Source: Asticcacaulis excentricus CB 48
Lineage (GTDB): Bacteria > Pseudomonadota > Alphaproteobacteria > Caulobacterales > Caulobacteraceae
DNA: 64,000 nt
Reading direction: 5' to 3'
Assembly: GCF_000175215.2 (NCBI RefSeq)
Contig: NC_014816.1
Span: forward strand, 1 to 64,000
Shown here: positions 29,094 to 35,452 of the stretch, piece after piece
Layout of the letters: every line of letters begins with the position of its first letter
Numbering within the stretch: the stretch's first letter is position 1
Position numbers and translations under genes: made by a program
The notes under the pieces: generated by a model
Database searches by the model: none
The model's input: only the letters and a program-made list of their open reading frames with translations
What the model was told of the DNA's origin: nothing

Positions 29094-29484
29094 GCGGCAT
29101 AGCCTTAAAGGAGAGCAATCGGTTTCGCTCTTACCCTAGCCGCAGGAATTAGCAAGCGTGGAGGGGTTAACAGGAGAAGAGGACCGGTTTTGACCCTGGA
29201 GGACGGCTTACAGACGGCTTGCCATCCCGTCGCTGGCGTCCAGTACTGTGCCCTGATCGCACCCGAGCGCAGTGCCTAATATGCCGGTCAAGGTGGAGTG
29301 TCCTCGCGTGCAAAAGTGTTGTGCTAAATTTAAATGGAGAAACTGCGCTTTGTTCATTCTGTGCGACGTTGCCCCCCAAACTAGTCCGGCGATTAGAAGT
29401 TAAAAGCCAAGCCCAGATGTCCGGTTTCGAGCGTTCCTTGCCATCAGCGCCCCAATGTCGCCTTTGGGCGCCTTGAGGCCCGTA
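29094..29484. other. Gene-free stretch upstream of murJ
   Basis: This region must contain the murJ promoter at its left end. The remainder has short open frames on both strands, none resembling a protein family I recognise, and a local drop in GC compared with murJ. It looks like the edge of the accessory toxin-antitoxin cluster and may hold decayed sequence. Confidence 0.4.
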
Positions 29485-29513
29485 TTGTAAATTGCAGTAC
29501 AACTTGATAAACT
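29485..29513 (+). promoter_or_regulatory. Putative promoter/operator of the DUF1778-GNAT pair
   Basis: TTGTAA (29485-29490), 17 bases, TAAACT (29508-29513) gives a plausible sigma-70 promoter 20 bases before the DUF1778 ATG. The inverted repeat TTGTA / TACAA (29485-29489 and 29498-29502, 8 bases apart) overlaps the -35 box and would suit autorepression by a ribbon-helix-helix antitoxin. Short arms keep confidence modest. Confidence 0.45.
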
Positions 29514-29532
29514 GCCTGAAAAGGAGCGAGCC

Positions 29533-29835
29533 ATGACACGTGTGAATGAACGCAAAGACCAGCCGGTTTCAATGCGATTGCCGGAGGCAGACATTGCCAT
29601 GATCGACCGCGCTGCGCTGCTGCGGGGTCGATCGCGAACGGATTTCGTTCGCGATGCAGCCGTTCGTGCCGCGGAAGAGACGTTGATGGACGTCATGCCT
29701 ATTCGGATGAGTGCTGCTGGCTTTGAGGCCTTCACGGACGCTCTCTCCAGCCCTGCTGTGCCCGTCCAAGAGATGGTTGAGGTGTTTCGCCGCCCCGCAC
29801 CTTGGGAAGCTGCCGCCAGTAAGGGCGAGGACTGA
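29533..29835 (+). CDS. DUF1778 ribbon-helix-helix antitoxin (TacA-type)
   Basis: 100-residue antitoxin of the TacA/AtaR group that pairs with GNAT toxins. The N-terminal ribbon-helix-helix region is QPVSMRLPEADIAMIDRAAL, then RGRSRTDFVRDAAVRAAEE, the DUF1778 hallmark. The C-terminal part (about residues 60-100, FEAFTDALSSPAVPV, then EVFRRPAPW) is the segment expected to wrap the toxin and block its active site. AAGGAG precedes the ATG. The GNAT gene starts two bases after the stop, the standard antitoxin-toxin order. Confidence 0.9.
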   Translation: MTRVNERKDQPVSMRLPEADIAMIDRAALLRGRSRTDFVRDAAVRAAEETLMDVMPIRMSAAGFEAFTDALSSPAVPVQEMVEVFRRPAPWEAAASKGED

Positions 29836-29837
29836 AG

Positions 29838-30347
29838 TTGGCATTGTCTAGCCCGGTGCTCTTAAACGCGTCGCACGATGTCTCACGATTTTCGTGCGGA
29901 AAGCCTGCTCTCGATAGATGGCTTAAAACCCGAGCGCTTTCAAATCAGGCCAAGGGCTTCACGGCTGTATTAATTGTTCACGACGCCGGCCGGGTTGTCG
30001 GGTTTTATGGTCTGGCGCCAACAGCCATCGTTCCGTCACGTCTACCCCGTGCTATCCGTACGGGTCAGCCCCCGGATCCCGTTCCGTGTTTGTTGCTTGG
30101 CCAGCTTGCGACAGATGAGAGCTGGTCGGGTCAAGGCATTGGTACGGGGCTTCTAAAACATGCCTTGGAGAGGTGTGTAGCTGCCGCAAACCTTATAGGG
30201 GGACGCGCGCTTATCGTGAACGCAATTGACAATGAGGCGGCCAGCTTCTGGGCTCGCCGTGGCTTTGTGCCCTCTTATGACGATCCGCTGACGTTATTCC
30301 GATCTATCGCTGACATCGCTACATCACTTCGAGCGGCTGGATCTTGA
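29838..30347 (+). CDS. GNAT acetyltransferase toxin (TacT-type)
   Basis: 169-residue GNAT enzyme of the TacT/AtaT type, which blocks translation by acetylating aminoacyl-tRNAs. Typical features are the opening FSCGKPALDRWLKTRALSNQ (residues about 15-34), GFYGLAPTAIVPSRLPR, the acetyl-CoA P-loop region LATDESWSGQGIGTGLLKHA with the Q/RxxGxG/A motif, and the C-terminal catalytic tyrosine region RRGFVPSYDDP. It starts at TTG 29838 with GAGG about eight bases upstream, inside the end of the antitoxin gene. Which tRNA is modified cannot be told from the sequence. Confidence 0.88.
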   Translation: MALSSPVLLNASHDVSRFSCGKPALDRWLKTRALSNQAKGFTAVLIVHDAGRVVGFYGLAPTAIVPSRLPRAIRTGQPPDPVPCLLLGQLATDESWSGQGIGTGLLKHALERCVAAANLIGGRALIVNAIDNEAASFWARRGFVPSYDDPLTLFRSIADIATSLRAAGS

Positions 30348-30508
30348 GATTTGGATTGTCGTTCGCGACGGAATGGGAGGTTAGGCAATTGAACTTTTCG
30401 CGACGTCGCCGATGGGAGATGATGGCCGAACCGTTGTGATATGACTGCATTGGGCCCATTGGAGCCTCAACAGGGGCAGTCCCGCTCACAACCGAGATCG
30501 TCGCTGAT

Positions 30509-30542
30509 TTCATTGATTTCAATGAATGCGCTGTGGTATGGT
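30509..30542 (+). promoter_or_regulatory. Operator and promoter of the RHH/PIN toxin-antitoxin pair
   Basis: A perfect palindrome TTCATTGA-TT-TCAATGAA (30509-30526) lies 35 bases before the antitoxin ATG. It overlaps TTGATT (30513-30518), which with TATGGT (30537-30542, 18 bases apart) makes a plausible promoter. Operators of FitAB and VapBC modules are inverted repeats of this sort, so autorepression is inferred. Confidence 0.6.
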
Positions 30543-30561
30543 CCTTGTAAGGAGATCCGAA

Positions 30562-30804
30562 ATGGCGAGCATCACCGTCCGCAATATTGATGACACGCTG
30601 AAAGAACGCCTTCGCGTTCGCGCAGCAACGCACGGCCATTCTATGGAAGAGGAAGTCCGACAAATACTGAGCCAGGCGGTTGGTGGGCTCACGGGTGCTG
30701 GCTTACTTTCTCTGTCGAGGGATTTGTTCAGCGGCAATAGCGGCGTAGATCTCGATCTGCCTTCCCGACCGCAAGATCGGGCAGCGCCTGAATTTGGCGC
30801 TTAA
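30562..30804 (+). CDS. FitA-like ribbon-helix-helix antitoxin
   Basis: 80-residue antitoxin. The N-terminal ribbon-helix-helix reads MASITVRNIDDTLKERLRVR, then AATHGHSMEEEVRQILSQAV, the typical FitA/plasmid stability (StbC-like) pattern. The C-terminal 30 residues (SRDLFSGNSGVDLDLPSRP) should bind and inhibit the PIN toxin encoded 15 bases downstream. The start at 30562 has GGAG and matches the family N terminus; the upstream open frame is not conserved. Confidence 0.9.
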   Translation: MASITVRNIDDTLKERLRVRAATHGHSMEEEVRQILSQAVGGLTGAGLLSLSRDLFSGNSGVDLDLPSRPQDRAAPEFGA

Positions 30805-30819
30805 TACTGCCGTTGCAAC

Positions 30820-31233
30820 GTGATCATTCTCGACACCAATGTTGTATCAGAGCTGATGAGACCGGAGCCGCATGAGCATGTCCGAGATTGGCTGCGACGA
30901 TCGGGTGACGTAAGGCTTACGACAACGGCTATAACGGTTGCGGAAATAACTCATGGGTTGGAGCGGTTGCCGGATGGCAGGCGCAAGAGTGATTTGCAGG
31001 CTGCCTTCGTAAAGTTATTGGACGCCCTCGGCGCATTACCATTGGACGACGCGGCTGGATTCAAGGCTGGGAAGTTTCGAGCTTTGCGTGAAGCTGGAGG
31101 ACACCCGTCTAGTCCATCGGATATGATGATTGCGGGGATCGCCGTTGCGTCGGGAGCCTCTCTTGCAACGCGCAACACTAAGGACTTCGAGGCGCTACCC
31201 TTAGCGCTGATAGATCCGTGGGCCGCCAATTGA
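30820..31233 (+). CDS. PIN-domain ribonuclease toxin (FitB/VapC-like)
   Basis: 137-residue PIN nuclease, Mg2+-dependent, expected to cleave RNA when released from its antitoxin. The conserved acidic residues are all present: Asp5 (MIILDTNVVSEL), Glu42 (ITVAEITHGLERL), Asp101 (SPSDMMIAGIA) and Asp122 (NTKDF), so it is probably active. The FitB-like features GLERLPDGRRK and HPSSPSDMMIAGIA separate it from most VapC groups. It begins with GTG at 30820. Together with the preceding gene it forms a complete module under the palindromic operator at 30509-30526. Confidence 0.92.
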   Translation: MIILDTNVVSELMRPEPHEHVRDWLRRSGDVRLTTTAITVAEITHGLERLPDGRRKSDLQAAFVKLLDALGALPLDDAAGFKAGKFRALREAGGHPSSPSDMMIAGIAVASGASLATRNTKDFEALPLALIDPWAAN

Positions 31234-31540
31234 TCCTTTTGGCCGCGGGTGTTGGGATCCAAAGCTCTTGTTAATGTTCCGGCGTGTGAAAGTGACTTCA
31301 TTCAATGTGCAACGTCGGCTATGGCCTCCGGTTGCTGAGCCATCGTCGGCGCCTGGTCGGTTTATGAGGCGGACTTTATCGCGACGCTGAGCGCAGAGGA
31401 CCGGACCTGTGGTGCACGAGCGCGGTTCAAACCTATCTCGATCTTTGGATTTCGGGCGAGCGCGGTCACGAGGCAGCTGACTCTTTACGTAAGGAGTGCC
31501 TGTCATGGTGACGCAGGGCCCACAAGTGGACTTGTCCATC
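31234..31540. other. Gap between the PIN toxin and hipA
   Basis: About 300 bases between convergent fitB-like and hipA genes. A long frame on the minus strand is open through it but reads as low-complexity, Arg-rich sequence with no family resemblance, so it is not called. No terminator hairpin with a T run is evident. Confidence 0.4.
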
Positions 31541-32821
31541 TCATCCGTGCTGTGAAGCTTGATGCGGTGCCCCGCGACCATTCAGGACATGATCGAGTTC
31601 GGCCGTGCGGCGATCGGAGAGCCCAGCCTGCGCGGCGAACTCCGGCCATTGGGCGATGGCGGCGCGGACGGCCTCCACGGCCTCTTCGGCATTGAGGCGC
31701 TTAATGCTTGAGGCCTTGGCTTCATCGAAGAGGTGGCCCAGGCCGGGGCTTCGGCCTTCGCCGGCGATGGTGAGATTGTGCTCGCCGCCAGGACCACTGG
31801 AATAGGTGATGTCGTATGCGGGTGTCGGGTGCCAGCTGCCGTCAGGGTCCATTCTGAAGGCGTGATTTTTCGCATGGTCGTCGCGATTGTGGGCGAGAAC
31901 ATTGAAGGCCATTCGACGAAACATCTGATTGACGTCTCGCTCATCGCGCGTGAGGAGACGGGTGACCTTGAGCAGATCGCCATAGGTCACGGACGGTACA
32001 CGGTGATCGGCATCGAGAAGGCCACTCAGCGTGAGAACGTGGTGGCGGCCGCTCAGATTTCGATCGAAACGTTCGGCCGCGAAATAACCCAGTCCGCGAT
32101 GACCTCTTATAAGCCGCGTCTCCGGCATAATGACGCCGGCGGCCCGAGCCATCAGCGAATAGGCATATTCCTCAGGTCCGATTTCGTCCGGGTCGGCATC
32201 CGCTTTGAATTTGACGATGTGCGGGATGTAGGCCGGATCGGCACCCGCGCCATTGTCCGTCACAAGCAGGCCCGTTTCGGGATTAAAGCCGACGACGACC
32301 TTTGGTCGGACGCCGCCCGAGCCCCCCTGGTTTGCCTGCAGACGATCAATATCGGCCTCCGGTGCCTCCTGCTGTACCAGATCAGCCTGATCAGCCAGCC
32401 AGTCCAGATCTAAGGTGGTCTCCTCAAGCGCATCTAACTGGCCTTGCGGTTTGTAGATCAGGGCGCCCATGCCCCTGTCGCCGACATAGCAGAGGCGATC
32501 AAGGGGGCTCAGGGTCTGGTGATCATAGCCGAGGCGCTGCAGACGCCGGTCGAGGAGCTTGCGGCCCCACTCGTCGGGCAGGCTGTCGTTAAAGAGGCCG
32601 TGCAGCCCCTCGAAGGGCGCATGCCCGGCCGCGACGGCCCCGGGCGATGCTGCCAGCTTAAAGGGGGAGAGCGGGAGGCTGTTACTGAGGAAATCACCGG
32701 CAAATTCGAAATAGCTGCGCCGTTCGCTGCGCTTCCACGCCAGATGGCCGATCAGACGCGGTTTTCTATTGAAGTCGAGAGACACCTCCACCCATTCGAT
32801 GTTCTTGACGTCCCTGGCCAT
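31541..32821 (-). CDS. hipA: HipA-family serine/threonine kinase toxin
   Basis: 426-residue kinase-fold toxin. HipA of E. coli phosphorylates glutamyl-tRNA synthetase and induces persistence. Features: N-terminal couple_hipA domain (about 5-105) with GLFNDSLPDEWGRKLLDRRL, the Gly-rich ATP loop region NQGGSGGVRPKVVVGF, catalytic motif NRDDHAKN (Asp314, Asp315) and the metal-binding AYDITYSSG. All key kinase residues appear intact. The ATG at 32821 (MARDVKNIEWVEV) lies four bases after the hipB stop; an in-frame GTG at 32878 would overlap hipB by 53 bases. Order hipB-hipA is canonical. The target kinase substrate is unknown. Confidence 0.92.
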   Translation of the reverse strand: MARDVKNIEWVEVSLDFNRKPRLIGHLAWKRSERRSYFEFAGDFLSNSLPLSPFKLAASPGAVAAGHAPFEGLHGLFNDSLPDEWGRKLLDRRLQRLGYDHQTLSPLDRLCYVGDRGMGALIYKPQGQLDALEETTLDLDWLADQADLVQQEAPEADIDRLQANQGGSGGVRPKVVVGFNPETGLLVTDNGAGADPAYIPHIVKFKADADPDEIGPEEYAYSLMARAAGVIMPETRLIRGHRGLGYFAAERFDRNLSGRHHVLTLSGLLDADHRVPSVTYGDLLKVTRLLTRDERDVNQMFRRMAFNVLAHNRDDHAKNHAFRMDPDGSWHPTPAYDITYSSGPGGEHNLTIAGEGRSPGLGHLFDEAKASSIKRLNAEEAVEAVRAAIAQWPEFAAQAGLSDRRTAELDHVLNGRGAPHQASQHG

Positions 32822-32825
32822 GCCC

Positions 32826-33125
32826 TTAGCTTCGCCTCCCGCGCTGTCGCGTCGGCTTTTCCAGTACATCCGCGACACTTAAAATGGGAGACGGTGGGAA
32901 GAGCTGATCGAACTCCGATGCCGCATCCAGAGCAAAGCCGATGCGCAGAACGGTTTCAAACGAAGCTTTGCCTGACTTTTCAAACTGCTTGAGAGTGCCC
33001 AAGCTTACATTGGCACGGACTGCCAGGCCCTCCTGAGTCAGGTTCAGCGCCAGACGCCGAGCGCGCGCCCTATGCGCCACATCCCGCAGGACGTCAGAGG
33101 GCGACTTAAGGTTAAGGGATATCAT
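32826..33125 (-). CDS. hipB: HipB-type XRE antitoxin
   Basis: 99-residue Cro/CI-type DNA-binding protein encoded immediately before hipA. The helix-turn-helix region reads RRLALNLTQEGLAVRANVSL then GTLKQFEKSGKASFETVLRI, a standard HTH_3 fold. The C-terminal tail SVADVLEKPTRQRGRRS is basic and probably flexible, like the HipB tail. The ATG at 33125 (MISLNLKSPSDVLRDV) is chosen because the promoter elements lie just upstream of it; a longer frame to 33239 would run through them. It should repress its own promoter and hold HipA inactive. Confidence 0.88.
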   Translation of the reverse strand: MISLNLKSPSDVLRDVAHRARARRLALNLTQEGLAVRANVSLGTLKQFEKSGKASFETVLRIGFALDAASEFDQLFPPSPILSVADVLEKPTRQRGRRS

Positions 33126-33134
33126 GACATCTGC

Positions 33135-33173
33135 AATGTACGAAAAATCGGGATAAAAGTCAATATTATATCC
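33135..33173 (-). promoter_or_regulatory. hipBA promoter and operator
   Basis: On the minus strand TTGACT (33163-33158), a 17-base spacer and TACATT (33140-33135) form a near-consensus promoter ending ten bases before the hipB ATG. An inverted repeat GGATA / TATCC (33151-33155 and 33169-33173, 13 bases apart) brackets the -35 box. E. coli HipB binds TATCC-N8-GGATA; the same half-sites occur here in the opposite order, so binding by HipB is plausible but unproven. Confidence 0.55.
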
Positions 33174-33363
33174 ACTGTATAAATCGCAAAGCGCAATGGG
33201 AGTGGCCCGTGTCGAACCGAGTATGGCCAGACGGAACATATGGCCATAGCGCGCACATTCAGTACGGTGCCTTTCTCACTCTATCCGCGGGAATGCTATT
33301 CTACGGCGCCGGTGACGACAATGGGCGTCCAGTTCACTTCGGCACGAATAGGCGAGGTATCTG

Positions 33364-33620
33364 ATAGCGACGTCTGTTTATCTGGATGAAAGTTTGCGGC
33401 GCAGATGGTGCAAAACGGCCGCTATATCAATACCAGCGGATTGGTGCGCGGAGGGCTGCGGATTATCGAGGCCTGTGAACGTCGTCTCGCTGGACTGGAT
33501 CGGGCGTTGCACTCCGGCCGGTCCGAAGAGGCGGCCGGGGCGTTAACTCCTTACGACACTCTGATGAATAAATTAAAACAGCGCTACACCCGCATGGCGG
33601 CTGAGCGAGGCGAAGATTGA
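33364..33620 (+). pseudogene. Broken ParD-like antitoxin gene
   Basis: Two adjoining frames together read as a ParD antitoxin. Frame one (33364-33402) gives ATSVYLDESLRR; frame two (from about 33403 to the stop at 33620) gives QMVQNGRYINTSGLVRGGLR and IIEACERRLAGLDRAL, matching the ParD pattern VESGRYNNASEVVRAGLRLLE. One base is missing at about 33402. At the position expected for the start, seven bases after GAGG, the codon is ATA (33364-33366) rather than ATG. So both start and frame are damaged. No ParE toxin follows: the next 60 bases do not resemble it. An ATG at 33405 could still yield a 71-residue C-terminal piece. Confidence 0.6.
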
Positions 33621-33684
33621 AGATACACGACACGCCCTTCGCGCAGGCTCAGCCTTCTGGCCGAGCCGCGCTTATCCCGAAATC

Positions 33685-35382
33685 TCAGGCGGCGCGGACG
33701 ATGTTTTCGGCTTCTGACGAGGCGATCTGCATGTTGCGCGCCATGTCCTGCGAGGTGGCGCTTTGTTCTTCTACGGCGCCCGCCGTGAACAGGACCTGCT
33801 CCTGCACGTTGGAAACAGTCGTGCGAATGGCATCGAGCGCAGTGACCACGGCGGCAGAACTGGCGCGCACGCCGGCGATTTCCCCTACAATCTGTTCGGT
33901 GGCCCTGCGGGCCTGTGTGGCCAGATTTTTGACCTCGGTCGCCACCACAGCGAAACCGCGCCCGGCCTCGCCTGCGCGGGCAGATTCTATCGTGGCGTTC
34001 AGCGCCAGAAGATTGATCTGGCTAGTGATATTGCTGATCATCTCGACGATGCCGTCCATCTGCGCCGCCGCGACGGCCAGTTGCCGGGCGCTGTCGTCGG
34101 CTTCGTTGACGGACTGATTGGCCTGGTCCGCCGCTGCCTTCGTCTGTGACATGGTATCGGAAATCGATCGGCCCGTGGCCGCCATTTCCTCAACCGCCGC
34201 CGACAGGTCTTGTAGCGAGTGGGAAAGCTCCGTCGTCCGGTTGAGCGCTATGCGTCTGGCGGTAACGTCGGTGGCGTATTTCATGACCTTATAAGGCTTG
34301 CCATTGACATCGAGAATGGCGTTGTACGAGGCTTGAATATAGACGGTTTGCCCGCCCTTGGCCTGACGCTGAAACTCTGCAGAGACGAATTCGCCGTGCG
34401 CCAGTCTGGCCCAGAACTCGCTATAGGAGTCGCTGTTGGCGGTCGCCTCATCCACGAACATTCTGTGATGCTTACCGCGGATTTCGTCCAGCCCATAGCC
34501 CATGACCTTCAGGAAGTTGTCATTGGCGTTGAGGATGGTGCCGTCCAGATCAAATTCAATGACCGCCTGCGCACGCGAAATGGCTTCCACCTGGCTCAAA
34601 AGATCGGCGTCCTTCTGAGCCTGCCGGGTGATGTCAGAGGCGAACTTGACGACCTTCAGGGGCCGGCCGTCTATGCCCAGTACGGGGTTATAGGTCGCCT
34701 GGAGGATAACGTCACGTCCGTCCTTGTTGACGCGATTGAACTGCGAAGAGACGAACTCGCCCGCCAGTAGTCGCCGCCAGAAATCCGTATAGGCGGGACT
34801 TTTGGCGTCGCTATCGGTGACAAACATCCGGTGATGCCGCCCGACAATTTCATCCAGACGATAGCCCATCACCTTCAGGAAGGCGTCGTTGGCTGTAATC
34901 ACCGTGCCATCAAGGGCAAACTCAATAACGGCCTGAGAGCGTGAAATGGCCGCGACCTTGCCTTCCAGATCGAGGTCGCGCAGCTTGCGAGCGGTCACGT
35001 CGGAGGCAATTTTGACAATCTTATAGGGCTGACCCGAACGGTCGAGAATGGGGTTATAAACCGCTTCCAGATACACGTTGCGGCCGTCTTTCGTCTGACG
35101 CCGGAACTCACCCTTTTGCGCGATCCCGTGTTTCAGGTCGGCCCAGAATTGCCGATAGGCTGGCTTTTGAACCTCGCCTGCATCGACGAAGGCCGAATGG
35201 TGCTTACCTACCAGTTCAGAAGCCGAGTAACCCATCAGGTTCAAAAAATTGGCGTTGGCGGAAAGCACGTGCCCGTCAAGGTCAAACTCTATAAGCCCAT
35301 GACTGCGATCAATCGCCGTCAGCAGGTCCTGATTGAGGCCGTCCGCCTTACGTGACTTTTTTCCACCAAACACTGACCACAT
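33685..35382 (-). CDS. Soluble methyl-accepting chemotaxis protein with three PAS domains
   Basis: 565-residue chemoreceptor without any membrane segment. Three consecutive PAS domains (about residues 20-135, 142-258 and 264-380) each share GxHxxFV and FWxxLxxGEF blocks (KHHSAFVDA, RHHRMFVTD, KHHRMFVDE), so they arose by duplication. The C-terminal signalling domain contains the kinase-contact tip ITSQINLLALNATIESARAG followed by GRGFAVVATEVKNLA. This architecture resembles BdlA/Aer-like cytosolic transducers that sense redox or oxygen through haem or FAD, but the cofactor is not evident. The ATG at 35382 has GGAG nine bases upstream. It lies downstream of glnD on the same strand with a 70-base gap. 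Confidence 0.92.
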   Translation of the reverse strand: MWSVFGGKKSRKADGLNQDLLTAIDRSHGLIEFDLDGHVLSANANFLNLMGYSASELVGKHHSAFVDAGEVQKPAYRQFWADLKHGIAQKGEFRRQTKDGRNVYLEAVYNPILDRSGQPYKIVKIASDVTARKLRDLDLEGKVAAISRSQAVIEFALDGTVITANDAFLKVMGYRLDEIVGRHHRMFVTDSDAKSPAYTDFWRRLLAGEFVSSQFNRVNKDGRDVILQATYNPVLGIDGRPLKVVKFASDITRQAQKDADLLSQVEAISRAQAVIEFDLDGTILNANDNFLKVMGYGLDEIRGKHHRMFVDEATANSDSYSEFWARLAHGEFVSAEFQRQAKGGQTVYIQASYNAILDVNGKPYKVMKYATDVTARRIALNRTTELSHSLQDLSAAVEEMAATGRSISDTMSQTKAAADQANQSVNEADDSARQLAVAAAQMDGIVEMISNITSQINLLALNATIESARAGEAGRGFAVVATEVKNLATQARRATEQIVGEIAGVRASSAAVVTALDAIRTTVSNVQEQVLFTAGAVEEQSATSQDMARNMQIASSEAENIVRAA

Positions 35383-35452
35383 GGACAGTACTCCGCAACA
35401 CAACAGATGACATTGTTACGGAAGGTTCTCAATAAGAGGTTAAGTGCGCTGG

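Noticed and set aside
31201..31581. 126-codon open frame on the minus strand between the PIN toxin and hipA
   Set aside because: Low-complexity basic sequence overlapping both neighbours; no family resemblance.
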